A DNA stretch of 64,000 bases from CAZHTS01 sp964535315 (GTDB taxonomy: Bacteria; Chloroflexota; Anaerolineae; Anaerolineales; Anaerolineaceae). A program made the position numbers and the translations under genes. The first letter of the stretch is position 1; every line of letters starts with the position of its first letter. Shown here piece by piece: positions 24,947-33,742 of this stretch. The notes under the pieces are model-generated. The model was not told where the DNA came from, did no database searches, and saw only the letters and a list, made by a program, of their open reading frames with translations. Where the stretch lies: contig CAZHTS010000018.1 in the NCBI GenBank assembly GCA_964535315.1, forward strand, positions 1-64,000, read 5' to 3'.

Positions 24947-25474
24947 TCAACTCGCCGCGGCCAGCGCCTCGATCTGCTCTTCGAGCCAGGCGCGTTCCAC
25001 CCGCGACGTCTCGCGGGCGATATGCAGCATCCCGCGCCGGAAGGGGTCCGCTTCTTCCCGGTAGGAAACTGCCTGTCCGGCGCGCACGAAGAAACTGCGC
25101 CCGCCCTGCAAGAAAGCCAGCCGGCGGGCCAGCACGATGCGCTGTTCTTGCGGGGTGAGATAGCGCAAAAAAGCCAGCACCACAAAAAAGCGGTTGCGGT
25201 CCGAGATATCCACTTCCTCCGGCTGGCGCAGCATGCGCAACAATTCGCCCTCGCCGGCGGGCGTTAACGTCAACACCTGGCGCGGCGCCGCCGCCGCTCC
25301 CGGCTCCTGCCGCCGGGTAACCCGGCCCTGCCGCTCGAGCCGGGCAATCGCCGGATACAACGCCCCATCACTGACCGGGCGAAAATGCCCGGTCAGCATA
25401 CTGATGTGCTGCTTCAGTTCATAACCATGCAGCGGCGTTTCGTGTAAGAAGCCCAGAATGGCCAGTTCAAGCAC
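24947..25474 (-). CDS. PadR family transcriptional regulator
   Basis: 175 residues from GTG 25474. The N-terminal winged helix has the PadR signature: ELAILGFLHETPLHGYELKQHI, VSDGALYPAIARLERQGRV. The C-terminal helical part (about 95-175) is the PadR/Vir dimerisation region. PadR proteins are usually autorepressors relieved by small aromatic or drug-like ligands. The stop of the hydrolase gene lies five bases before the GTG, so it is the last gene of isochorismatase-hydrolase-padR. A repeat at 26971-26992 next to that operon's promoter is the likely operator (inference). Confidence 0.9.
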   Translation of the reverse strand: MLELAILGFLHETPLHGYELKQHISMLTGHFRPVSDGALYPAIARLERQGRVTRRQEPGAAAAPRQVLTLTPAGEGELLRMLRQPEEVDISDRNRFFVVLAFLRYLTPQEQRIVLARRLAFLQGGRSFFVRAGQAVSYREEADPFRRGMLHIARETSRVERAWLEEQIEALAAAS

Positions 25475-25478
25475 GCGG

Positions 25479-26276
25479 CTACAACTCCAACAGGAAGGGT
25501 TCCACCGCCGCTCGCCAGCCGGCGGGTTGATCATAGTGTACCACATGCCCCGCCCCGCTCACCTCCACAAATCGCCCCTGGGGCATGCGCGCCGCCATCT
25601 GCTCCAGTTCTGGGCGCGGCATGCTGCCTTCGGCGCCGCGCACCACCAGCGCCGGGCACGCCACCTGCTCGATCTCGGCCCAATAATCACGCCCCTGCCA
25701 GTCTTGCACCGAGCGGAGCATGTGCTCGAACGAGAAAATCGGCCGGTATCCGTCCGCCCGCTCAACCATCACCTCCATGAAATAATCGGCCCAGGCCGGC
25801 CGCTCCGCTGCAAAAAAGGAGCGCACCGCCGCCAGGCTGCTAAAAGGCACCGGCCAGCTTTCAAACCACTGACGCCAGCCTTCTACGTCGCTCATCCCCG
25901 GCGTGTTGGCGGTCATGTCCTCGATCACAATTGCGCGTACCAGTTCCGGGCGGCGCACCGCCAGCACCCAGGCGTTCAAACCGCCCATCGAGTGCCCCAC
26001 CACCACCGCCGGCCCCAACCCCAGCGCCTGGATGGCCGCCGCCGCATCGTCGACGTACGCCGTGCGGCTGTAATCGTCCTCGGGGTGGTCGCTCCAGCCA
26101 TGCCCGCGCTGATCCAGCGCCACCACATGATAGTGCGGCGTCAGCCACGCCGCCGTGGTCTCCCAGGTCGTCGCCCGCCCCATCAGGCCGTGCAATAACA
26201 GCAGCCCCGGCCCACTGCCGCCAAAATCGATGACCGCCAGGTGAATACCGTTTACTGCCAGCATACTCCGTTTCAT
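25479..26276 (-). CDS. Alpha/beta-fold hydrolase
   Basis: 265 residues. Oxyanion segment LLLLHGLMGRATTW, LDQRGHGWSD, nucleophile elbow GHSMGG (Ser near 95), and GAGHVVHYDQPAGW with the catalytic His near 245; the acid is probably in the strand-7 region. No signal peptide. It belongs with C-C hydrolases, esterases and haloperoxidase-like enzymes; the substrate is unknown. The ATG overlaps the stop of the isochorismatase gene (ATGA), so the two products are probably made together and could act in one catabolic step series. Confidence 0.9.
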   Translation of the reverse strand: MKRSMLAVNGIHLAVIDFGGSGPGLLLLHGLMGRATTWETTAAWLTPHYHVVALDQRGHGWSDHPEDDYSRTAYVDDAAAAIQALGLGPAVVVGHSMGGLNAWVLAVRRPELVRAIVIEDMTANTPGMSDVEGWRQWFESWPVPFSSLAAVRSFFAAERPAWADYFMEVMVERADGYRPIFSFEHMLRSVQDWQGRDYWAEIEQVACPALVVRGAEGSMPRPELEQMAARMPQGRFVEVSGAGHVVHYDQPAGWRAAVEPFLLEL

Positions 26277-26953
26277 GCCTGCACCTCCGCAAAAGCCCGG
26301 ATTAATTCCTGTGCATCCGCCAGCCGGGCAAACCCATAACGCAGCGTCTGCAACTCTGCCGCGTGCAGCGCCGCATCGTTGCTGGCGGTCACGTCGCGGC
26401 CAAACACCACCCGGTAGCCACGCTCGTAGGCCTGGCGGGCGGTTGCGCCGCAGCACAGGTTGGTCAACGTCCCGCTGATGATCACCGTGTCGCACCCCAG
26501 GTTGCGCAGGATGGTGTCCAGCGGGGTATCGTAAAACGCCCCGTACGAGGGCTTGAGCAGCACCGTCTCGCCCGGCAGCGGTTCCACTTCACTGGCAAAA
26601 TGCGCCGCAACAAACAGACCGTCCGCCGCCAACTGCGGATAACGATTGGGCATCTTCGCCCCGCTGGCCGGCCGGTCGAGATAACCGTGTGTCGCCGCAA
26701 AGGCGGTGTGAATGACCGGGCATCCCGCCCGGCGCGCCGCCGCCAGCACCTGCGCCACGAGCGGCAGCATCTCCGTCGCCGCCGGCACCCAGAACGGCGA
26801 CCAACCCGGGCGCACGAACTCATCCTGCAAATCGATCACCAGCAGCGCCGCCCGGCGCAAATCCAGGGCAAAATCCGCCGTCCCGCAGGTGTAGGCCGCC
26901 CGGGCCAGCGCCTGTACATCTTCCACCGTATAACAACCCAATCCTTTGATCAT
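26273..26953 (-). CDS. Isochorismatase family cysteine hydrolase
   Basis: 226 residues. The Asp-Lys-Cys triad is visible: Asp in LLVIDLQDEF, Lys in LLKPSYGAF, Cys in TLTNLCCGATAR, with the usual cis-peptide region ISGTLTN. Relatives hydrolyse isochorismate, nicotinamide, ureidoacrylate or other amides. GAGGAAAAC precedes the ATG at 26953. It leads an operon with an alpha/beta hydrolase and PadR under the promoter at 26994-27022. An amide- or ester-cleaving route for an aromatic or drug-like compound is a fair guess. Confidence 0.9.
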   Translation of the reverse strand: MIKGLGCYTVEDVQALARAAYTCGTADFALDLRRAALLVIDLQDEFVRPGWSPFWVPAATEMLPLVAQVLAAARRAGCPVIHTAFAATHGYLDRPASGAKMPNRYPQLAADGLFVAAHFASEVEPLPGETVLLKPSYGAFYDTPLDTILRNLGCDTVIISGTLTNLCCGATARQAYERGYRVVFGRDVTASNDAALHAAELQTLRYGFARLADAQELIRAFAEVQA

Positions 26954-26970
26954 GTTTTCCTCGCATGCAT

Positions 26971-26992
26971 CGAAACGATATATAACGATTCG
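26971..26992. promoter_or_regulatory. Operator candidate for the PadR operon
   Basis: An imperfect palindrome (18 of 22 positions symmetric) built on CGAA-x-CG-x-TATATA-x-CG-x-TTCG. It also holds AACGAT twice, 10 bases apart (26974 and 26984), one DNA turn. It lies right after the -10 box, where PadR repression would be effective. Confidence 0.55.
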
Positions 26993-26993
26993 T

Positions 26994-27022
26994 AGTATAG
27001 CGCCAAAGCGCCGCAGAGTCAA
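26994..27022 (-). promoter_or_regulatory. Promoter of the isochorismatase operon
   Basis: Minus strand: -35 TTGACT (27017-27022), 17-base spacer, -10 TATACT (26994-26999). Confidence 0.85.
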
Positions 27023-27094
27023 GCGCGGCGGGCCAAATCGGATACAATCAAGCTGCGCCGCAATGCCTACACCCGGCGGCGCAGCGAGGAAAAG

Positions 27095-28378
27095 ATGACC
27101 CGTCTCAAATTGATCCTGTTGGCTGTCCTGCTGGCGCTGGCCGGCTGCCAGACGTCCCCTGCCGCCAGACCCACGGCGCGCCCCGTTCCGGCTGCCTTGC
27201 CCACCCTGCCGCAGGCCTTTATCCAGACTCAGACCGCCGCCGCCCAGGCGCCCATCCCCACCGCCACCCCACTGCTCGACGCTTCCGGCCTGCAAACCCT
27301 GCAAGACCCGCTCCAACGGTACACCATCCAATACCCCGGCGACTGGCAGGCATCCACCAGCACCACCGTGCAACAATTGTGCGCCACGGCCGATCCCAAT
27401 ATTTGCCTGACCATCACCCTCTACCCCGGCGTTGTGTCCCTCCCGGCGCTGGTCGATACCTGGCGCACCCAGGCGGGGGCCCAGGTACAACAGCTCGTGC
27501 TCGCCGCGCCCGAAGAGAGCGAACTCGGCGCCTACCCGGCGCAGTCATTCGCCGCCAGTTTTACCCGCAACGGGCAGCCCCGGCAGGGCGTCGTGTTGGT
27601 CAGCCAGCACCACCGCCTGGGTATCAGCATCTGGATAGAAGCGCCGCAGGCCGTCTTTGAAGAACAGCGCCCCGACCTGGAAGGCATCGCCTACAGCCTG
27701 ACCCTCAACGATCCGGGCGACCTGCCGCCCTACGCCGACTGGCAAACGCTCAAGCAGGGCAGCCTGCAACTGTACGCCGTCGCCGACAGCCCCGCCGCCA
27801 TGCAGCTACCCGAGATCGCCGCCAGCTACCAAAATGCCCGCCAGGCCATCCAGAAGGCGCTGGGGATTTCCGATAACACCCCCATCAGCGTATATCTATA
27901 CCCGTCCGCCGGGGCGCTCGCCGGCGCCGGCGGTTACGGCGGGCGTTTCGCCCTGCCCGCGGCCGCAGAGGTACACGATCTGTGGGCCGGCCCCGAAGAA
28001 ACCACCCCACCCGGTCATGGCCTGGCATCCATCCTGATCCAGCGCGCCTGGGGCGCGCCGGGAACGGCCTTGCTGTCCGAGGGCCTGGCCGGCTGCCTGG
28101 ATCAAAGCGGCGTCGACCCGCGCCAGGCCGCCCGCGACCTGCAACAGGCCGGCCGGCTGCTGCCGCTGGCAGCCCTGAGCGGCCAAAGCTGGCAGCAGCA
28201 GCCGCCCGAAGTGTCTTACCCGCAGGCCGCTTCGCTGGCCTGCTACCTGTTGGAAAAACACGGGCCCGCCGTCACCCGGCAGCTATACCCGGCCGGCGAC
28301 CTGCCGGCGGCGCTTCAGGCAACCCTGGGCAGCGATCTGGCCGGGCTGGAGCGCGACTGGCTGGCCTGGTTACGCTAA
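27095..28378 (+). CDS. Lipoprotein with degenerate peptidase-MA-like domain
   Basis: 427 residues. Lipobox LAGC (Cys18), Pro/Thr/Ala linker to about 60, a beta-rich domain (about 70-215: QRYTIQYPGDWQAS, LGISIWIEAP) resembling PsbP/LpqN-like folds, and a helical C-terminal part. The segment GHGLASILIQRAWGAPGTALLSEGLAGCLDQ has the spacing of the gluzincin 'peptidase MA' family up to the second metal ligand (SEGLA), but the HExxH motif is missing, so it is probably not an active protease. GAGGAAAAG precedes the ATG. It is divergent from the isochorismatase operon. Confidence 0.7.
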   Translation: MTRLKLILLAVLLALAGCQTSPAARPTARPVPAALPTLPQAFIQTQTAAAQAPIPTATPLLDASGLQTLQDPLQRYTIQYPGDWQASTSTTVQQLCATADPNICLTITLYPGVVSLPALVDTWRTQAGAQVQQLVLAAPEESELGAYPAQSFAASFTRNGQPRQGVVLVSQHHRLGISIWIEAPQAVFEEQRPDLEGIAYSLTLNDPGDLPPYADWQTLKQGSLQLYAVADSPAAMQLPEIAASYQNARQAIQKALGISDNTPISVYLYPSAGALAGAGGYGGRFALPAAAEVHDLWAGPEETTPPGHGLASILIQRAWGAPGTALLSEGLAGCLDQSGVDPRQAARDLQQAGRLLPLAALSGQSWQQQPPEVSYPQAASLACYLLEKHGPAVTRQLYPAGDLPAALQATLGSDLAGLERDWLAWLR

Positions 28379-28391
28379 GCCCGCCCGCCTG

Positions 28392-28400
28392 TGCTATAAT
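28392..28400 (+). promoter_or_regulatory. Extended -10 promoter of ftsK
   Basis: TGCTATAAT, a perfect extended -10 element, 30 bases before the preferred GTG start. The leader would be about 20 bases with no clear ribosome binding site. Confidence 0.6.
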
Positions 28401-28429
28401 TAGAACAACCTTTCGCTTTGAGTGTATCT

Positions 28430-30880
28430 GTGGCCAAACCTGCCGCTTCTAAACCCACCCAATCCCCTCCGGCCGACGCCGGTAAGCCGGCCAAAACCGG
28501 CGCCAAACCGGCCGGTAAGCCCACCGCAAAACCAGCCAGCAAGCCGGCCGCCAAACCCACGCCCGACGCCAAACCGGCGGGGCGCAAAAGCAGCCGCGGC
28601 GCCAGGAAGGCCGCCCCTGCCCCTGCGAGCTGGCAGGTCGGCGGCATCTCCACCGAACGCAAACTCGACTTCGTCGGCATCCTGCTGGCCCTGACCGGCC
28701 TGCTCACCCTGCTCAGCCTGGTCTCCGGGCAGAGCGGTAGTCTGACCGGCTGGTGGATTTCGCTGCTGGGCCGCGTGGTGGGCTGGGGCGTCTATCTGCT
28801 GCCCCCGGCTTTAATCGGCGTGGGCATCTGGTTGATCTTGCGCAACGTCGACCGCCTGCCGGCCATCTCCGCCGCCCGTCTGAGCGGTATCACCCTGCTC
28901 TTCCTCAACCTGCTCGCCTGGCTGCACCTGATTGCCGGCGGCGGTTGGGAACTGGCCCGCCAGGGTGTCGGCGGCGGTTACCTGGGCGCCCTGGGCGAGA
29001 TGACGCTGGTCGCCGGTCTTGGGCGCGCCGGGGCGGTCATCGCCCTGCTCGCCTGGCTGCTCATCGCCATCGTACTGACCCTGGATCTGTCCGTCCCCGA
29101 ACTGTTCCGCTATCTGCGCCAGGCCGGCCAACGCCTGCCCCGCCCGCAGCCGGCCACAGCGGCCACACCGGCCGCCCGCAGCGCCGGCCCGGCAATCACG
29201 CCCGGCGAGGAAAGCGGGCTCAGCGAACTGCCCCCCGATTTCAACCCCCTGCCGCGCCCCGCCCGCCCCACAACCACGGCCGGCCCGGCTCAAACCGGCG
29301 CAGCCGCTCTGGCCTCGGCCGCGGCGGCCGGCCCGGCCCAGAGCGCAGCCGCCGCGCCCGCCGCCAACAGCGCGCCCGCGGTCAACATCCCGGCCGCCGT
29401 TCCCTGGACACTGCCCGCCGTTGAGGGCATCCTGGAGCCGGCCACCCCGGCCGCAGCTCAATCCGGGCTGGATCAGGAACGCGCTCACCTGATCGAAGAA
29501 ACCCTGGCCTCGTTTGGCGCCCCCGCCCACGTGGTCGAAATTCACCGCGGCCCCACCATCACCCAATACGGCGTCGAACCGGACTTCGTCGAATCGCGCT
29601 CGGGACGCATGCGTGTGCGCGTCAGCAAGATCGTCTCGCTGGCCGATGACCTGGCCCTGGCCCTGGCGGCCCCGCGCATCCGCATCCAGGCCCCTGTGCC
29701 TGGCCGCGGTTACGTCGGCATCGAGGTGCCCAACACCGAAATCAGCCGCGTCGCGCTGCGCGAGGTGTTGGAAAGCGAATCGTTCAACAAGCTGCGCTCG
29801 CCGCTGCGTTTTGCGCTGGGCAAAGACGTTTCGGGCAAACCCATCGCTGCCGACCTGGCCGCCATGCCCCACCTGCTCATCGCCGGCACCACCGGCTCGG
29901 GCAAATCCGTGTGCGTCAATGCCATCCTCACCTGCCTGCTGCTCAAGAACACCCCCGATGACCTGCGCCTGGTGCTGGTCGACCCCAAGCGCGTCGAGCT
30001 TACCGGCTACAACGGCATCCCGCACCTGCTGTCGCCGGTGGTGGTGGAAGCCGAACGCGTCATCGGCGCGCTGCAATGGATGATGCGCGAGATGGACAAT
30101 CGCTATCACAAATTCTCGCAGGTTGGGGCGCGCAACATTCAGGATTACAACGCCCGCCAGAACGGCGAACACCTGCCCTACCTGGTGGTCATCATCGACG
30201 AACTGGCCGATCTGATGATGCTTGCGCCGGACGAGACCGAGCGCAGCATCACCCGCCTGGCGCAGCTGGCGCGCGCCACCGGCATCCACCTCATCCTCGC
30301 CACCCAGCGCCCCTCGGTCGACGTGGTCACCGGGTTGATCAAGGCCAATTTCCCGGCGCGCATCGCCTTTGCGGTTGCCTCGGGCGTCGACAGCCGCGTC
30401 ATCCTCGACCAGCCCGGCGCCGAACGGCTGCTCGGGCGCGGCGATATGCTCTTCCAGGCCCCCGACGCCCCCGCCCCCGCCCGCCTGCAGGGTGTATACG
30501 TCTCCGATGCTGAGATCCAACGCCTGGTAGACACCTGGCGCCTGGCGGCCCGCCCGACGGCCGCCAGCAGCGAGGCGGGCGATCAGGCGGTCGACAGCCT
30601 GCCGCGCAACGTGCCCCTGCACCAGGCGCCGCTGTGGAAAGAGATGGAGGAAGATACCTCAAAGGTCGATCCCCTGCTCAAAGAGGCCATCGACCTGGTG
30701 CGCCGTGAGGGGCGCGCCTCGGTTTCCATGCTCCAGCGCCGCATGCGCATCGGCTACACCCGCGCCGCCCGCCTGGTGGACGTGATGGAAGAACGCGGCA
30801 TCGTCGGCCCGCCCCAGGGCGCCACCCAGGTGCGCGAGGTGCTCGATTACGGCCCGGCCGCTCCCCCTGCCGGCGAATAA
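28430..30880 (+). CDS. ftsK: DNA translocase FtsK/SpoIIIE
   Basis: About 816 residues. An Ala/Pro/Lys-rich start (to about 65) is followed by four membrane helices (about 75-215), an Ala/Pro linker, and the motor: an alpha domain near 335-460, Walker A GTTGSGKS (about 485-492), Walker B VVIIDELADLM (about 586-596), and a C-terminal winged-helix gamma domain (750-816) that reads orienting DNA sites. It pumps chromosome ends through the closing septum. The linker is short compared with E. coli FtsK. GTG 28430 is preferred over an in-frame TTG at 28418; neither has a good ribosome binding site. Confidence 0.95.
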   Translation: MAKPAASKPTQSPPADAGKPAKTGAKPAGKPTAKPASKPAAKPTPDAKPAGRKSSRGARKAAPAPASWQVGGISTERKLDFVGILLALTGLLTLLSLVSGQSGSLTGWWISLLGRVVGWGVYLLPPALIGVGIWLILRNVDRLPAISAARLSGITLLFLNLLAWLHLIAGGGWELARQGVGGGYLGALGEMTLVAGLGRAGAVIALLAWLLIAIVLTLDLSVPELFRYLRQAGQRLPRPQPATAATPAARSAGPAITPGEESGLSELPPDFNPLPRPARPTTTAGPAQTGAAALASAAAAGPAQSAAAAPAANSAPAVNIPAAVPWTLPAVEGILEPATPAAAQSGLDQERAHLIEETLASFGAPAHVVEIHRGPTITQYGVEPDFVESRSGRMRVRVSKIVSLADDLALALAAPRIRIQAPVPGRGYVGIEVPNTEISRVALREVLESESFNKLRSPLRFALGKDVSGKPIAADLAAMPHLLIAGTTGSGKSVCVNAILTCLLLKNTPDDLRLVLVDPKRVELTGYNGIPHLLSPVVVEAERVIGALQWMMREMDNRYHKFSQVGARNIQDYNARQNGEHLPYLVVIIDELADLMMLAPDETERSITRLAQLARATGIHLILATQRPSVDVVTGLIKANFPARIAFAVASGVDSRVILDQPGAERLLGRGDMLFQAPDAPAPARLQGVYVSDAEIQRLVDTWRLAARPTAASSEAGDQAVDSLPRNVPLHQAPLWKEMEEDTSKVDPLLKEAIDLVRREGRASVSMLQRRMRIGYTRAARLVDVMEERGIVGPPQGATQVREVLDYGPAAPPAGE

Positions 30881-30905
30881 TTTCCCCTGCCGGCGTGCAT
30901 CAGGG

Positions 30906-32237
30906 CTACCGGGTAATCCCAAACGAAGCGCAGATCTCCTCACTGGGCTTGATGATCGCCAGAATGATCGGGTCGCCGCTGAAACCGTCGCGCACCTGCC
31001 CGAGGATCTTGACCGCTTCGGTACACTTGTCGTCGGTCTTGCGGTGCATGCCAGCCAGCGCCGAACCGTAGGTATAGTAATACACCACCGTGTTGGGCGA
31101 GAGCGGCATACCCTTGATCTCAATCTGCGGGTCGGTCTCGGGGTCACACTCGCGCACCTCGCAGCTCTTTTCCGCATCACAGCCGTAAATGGCGCATTGG
31201 AAGGCCGGCATGGAGCCCTCGTAGTTACGTGATTTAAAATAAATCATCCCCAACTGCCCGTACACGTCCGGCGAGTTCGGGCGATATTGCAGGGCGCGCT
31301 TCACGTTACGCGCCGCCACAAAGAAATCGCCCGTCTGCGAATAGGTCTTGGCGATCGCCAGATACGGGATAGGGTCTTTCACCCCCAGGTTCTGGTTGAT
31401 GCGCACCGCCTTCTCGTAATAAATCAAGGCATTATCGTACTGCTTCAACTGGCGGTAATTGGCGCCAATGCGAATGTACAAAAAGGTCAGGTTGGGGGTC
31501 ACTTCCGACGCCTTTTTGTACTCCTCGATTGCCTGCGGGTAATTTCCCAGCGACTCGAGCACGTAGGCGTTAACACGATGTACGTCCATCAGGCTGTCGT
31601 CACTCTGGACCGCCTGGCGGATGTACTGTTCCGCCTGCAACCATTTGCGCTGATCGACCAGGATTTCGGCGTAATAGGCCAGCGCCAGGGCATTCTTCGG
31701 GTCGATCTGGATCGCACGCACCGCCTCCTGCTCGGCGTCCAGCAGCAGCGATTCGGCTTTGGCCGGGTCGACCAGGGGGTTCGAGGCGTTCCAATCTAAA
31801 ACAAAGGCGCGCACCGCGCGCACCATGCTGCTCTCAGGGGCAATCTTTAACGCCGCATCGATCGAAGCGAGCGCATCCTGCAAGCGGTCGCGCTGTTCCT
31901 CGTCAGTGGTCAACAGCGCCGAAGAATAAGCCTGGATGCGCGCCAGTTCGCCCCAAATTTCGACGTTTTGCGGGTCGAGGCGGGTGGCTTCCTGATACGA
32001 AAGAATGGCCTTCTCCAGGTTGCCCGAAGTAAAATGCGTTTCGCCCTCCAGGGCAAACGAAGCCGGGACGCGCGTGGGCACCGCCGTGGCGGCCATCAAA
32101 GGCTTGATCTCGCCGCTGTTCACGGCGCGCAGCAAAAAGATACTGGCCAGCAGCAGCACCAACAGCGTCAGAATGCGGTACGGCGCCAGGTTTTGTTGCC
32201 GGCGAAAAATAGGTCGTCGGTCATGAACATCGATCAT
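30906..32237 (-). CDS. TPR-repeat membrane protein (copy 2)
   Basis: 443 residues. One membrane helix (about 22-42), a short Thr/Pro stretch (AVPTRVPASF), then seven or more TPR units covering residues 55-350 (for example AIEEYKKASEVTPNLTFLYIRIGANYRQLKQYDNALIYYEKAV), and a C-terminal part with four cysteines (IYGCDAEKSCEVREC). It lies 13 bases after the stop of a paralogue (32251-33576) with the same layout. No ribosome binding site is seen before the ATG at 32237, so it may rely on coupling. Its role as an outer-face scaffold is inferred; no enzyme domain is present. It converges on ftsK. Confidence 0.8.
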   Translation of the reverse strand: MIDVHDRRPIFRRQQNLAPYRILTLLVLLLASIFLLRAVNSGEIKPLMAATAVPTRVPASFALEGETHFTSGNLEKAILSYQEATRLDPQNVEIWGELARIQAYSSALLTTDEEQRDRLQDALASIDAALKIAPESSMVRAVRAFVLDWNASNPLVDPAKAESLLLDAEQEAVRAIQIDPKNALALAYYAEILVDQRKWLQAEQYIRQAVQSDDSLMDVHRVNAYVLESLGNYPQAIEEYKKASEVTPNLTFLYIRIGANYRQLKQYDNALIYYEKAVRINQNLGVKDPIPYLAIAKTYSQTGDFFVAARNVKRALQYRPNSPDVYGQLGMIYFKSRNYEGSMPAFQCAIYGCDAEKSCEVRECDPETDPQIEIKGMPLSPNTVVYYYTYGSALAGMHRKTDDKCTEAVKILGQVRDGFSGDPIILAIIKPSEEICASFGITR

Positions 32238-32250
32238 AGGTACAAACTTA

Positions 32251-33576
32251 TCACGGTTTTTTGGTCGCAGTGGCGCTCGGGCCGGGGGTCTCTGCGGCTT
32301 CGCCGGTGGCCTGCGGCGTGCCTTCCGCCTCCGGCGTCTCGGCGCCGGCCGGGGTGGCCGCACCGCTCACCTGCTGCTGACAGATATTGATCATTTCCTG
32401 GGCGTTATAGGTGGCCGTTTCGTCCTGTGGGACGCCCTGCGACAACACCTGCGAAATTTGCAGGGCCTCGCCGCACTGCCCGGTACGCGCCAGCGCCAGC
32501 CCATAAGTATAGTAATATTCGGCGATCCGGCCGTAATCCAACGGCAGCCCTTCGACCGCCTCGCCGTCCTCGCTCTTCCCGCCGCGCACCGCCATGCGTA
32601 GATTGGTCACCGCTTCCGGATAGGCGCGATTGCGATAGTACATCGAACCCAGGTTGCCGTACATGTAGGCATCGGTCGGGCTGGCCTTGACCGCCTGCTG
32701 GGCAAACTGGATCGCCTTGGCGTATTCACCCACGGTGGCATAGGTGCGCGAAATATAGGTATACGGCATTGGATCGGACGGATTGAGGAAAATGGCCTTG
32801 TTGAATTCCTCCACCGCCTTATCGTATTGCTCGAGCGCCCGGTAATTGCGCCCCAGAGCCAGGTGCAGGTCGGCGATATTGCTGTTGATTGCCACCGCCG
32901 CCTCGAACTCCTGCACTGCCTCGGCATAGTTGGCCGTCTGTTCCAGCACCATGCCGCGCGCCCGGTGTGCCTCCAGTTCATTAGGCCCCAATTCCTTGGC
33001 CTTGCGCGAAATCTCGGCGGCGCGTTCCATGGCGCCCAGAGAGGATTGGCCGGCCTGCGATTGCAGCACGATCAATTCGGCGTAGTAGGCGTAGGCGGCC
33101 GCACTGTTTTGATCGAGTTCGATGGCTCGTTTGATCGCCGCCTCGGCCGGTAGATATTCGCCCACCTGGGTCAGCGCCCAACCGCGGATGGCATGGGCCG
33201 TGGCATTATTAGGATTGAGCAGCAGGGCGTTCTCGGCATTGGAAACTGCTTCTTTATACAACCCGGTGTACACCTGCAAGCGCGCCAGTTCGATATAGAC
33301 CGAAGGATTCTTGGGGTCCGACTGCACCGCCTGCTGGTAAGCCTGGATCGCCTGGTTGAGCTTGCCCTCGGTCTGCAAAGTCTGCGCCTCGGCAATGAAC
33401 GACTCGGGCGAGCGCGTCGGTGTGGCGGTCGGGATAAACGGCGGCGGAATGCTTGGCATGATGAACTGGTTAAAATACAGCATCCCCCCTACCAGAATAA
33501 CCAGAATGATCAGGCGTACCGGGCTGCTACGCTTGCGGCGCCGGCGCATACTCCAATTACTACCACGAAGATACAT
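32251..33576 (-). CDS. TPR-repeat membrane protein (copy 1)
   Basis: 441 residues. Basic start (RRRRKRSSP), a membrane helix (about 19-37), PTATPTRSPESF linker, then about eight TPR units (residues 55-370, for example AIQAYQQAVQSDPKNPSVYIELARLQVYTGLYKEAV), and a Glu/Ala/Pro/Thr-rich tail. Nearly the same size and order as the gene just downstream, so the two arose by tandem duplication. It is divergent from the SecY paralogue (166-base shared gap), which suggests but does not prove a link to protein export. The start could also be ATG 33549. Confidence 0.82.
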   Translation of the reverse strand: MYLRGSNWSMRRRRKRSSPVRLIILVILVGGMLYFNQFIMPSIPPPFIPTATPTRSPESFIAEAQTLQTEGKLNQAIQAYQQAVQSDPKNPSVYIELARLQVYTGLYKEAVSNAENALLLNPNNATAHAIRGWALTQVGEYLPAEAAIKRAIELDQNSAAAYAYYAELIVLQSQAGQSSLGAMERAAEISRKAKELGPNELEAHRARGMVLEQTANYAEAVQEFEAAVAINSNIADLHLALGRNYRALEQYDKAVEEFNKAIFLNPSDPMPYTYISRTYATVGEYAKAIQFAQQAVKASPTDAYMYGNLGSMYYRNRAYPEAVTNLRMAVRGGKSEDGEAVEGLPLDYGRIAEYYYTYGLALARTGQCGEALQISQVLSQGVPQDETATYNAQEMINICQQQVSGAATPAGAETPEAEGTPQATGEAAETPGPSATATKKP

Positions 33577-33707
33577 GTTCTCATCTTACCATCAAGTGAC
33601 AACGTGATCAAGGTTGGCGGATTCGCGTCCGATTGAAATGGCATAGTGACTGTGACGGTCTGTGAGCGTATCAGCGGGAAAAAGCCGGGTAACCCCGCCC
33701 GATGCCG

Positions 33708-33713
33708 TATAAT
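33708..33713 (+). promoter_or_regulatory. -10 box of the SecY-paralogue gene
   Basis: TATAAT 29 bases before the ATG, in the gap shared with the divergent TPR gene. No convincing -35 box. Confidence 0.45.
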
Positions 33714-33742
33714 CATACTATCCCCACGCACGCGAGGCGTCC

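Noticed and set aside
28811..30622. 603-residue minus-strand frame
   Set aside because: Antisense to ftsK; rich in Gly, Arg and Ala with no motif.
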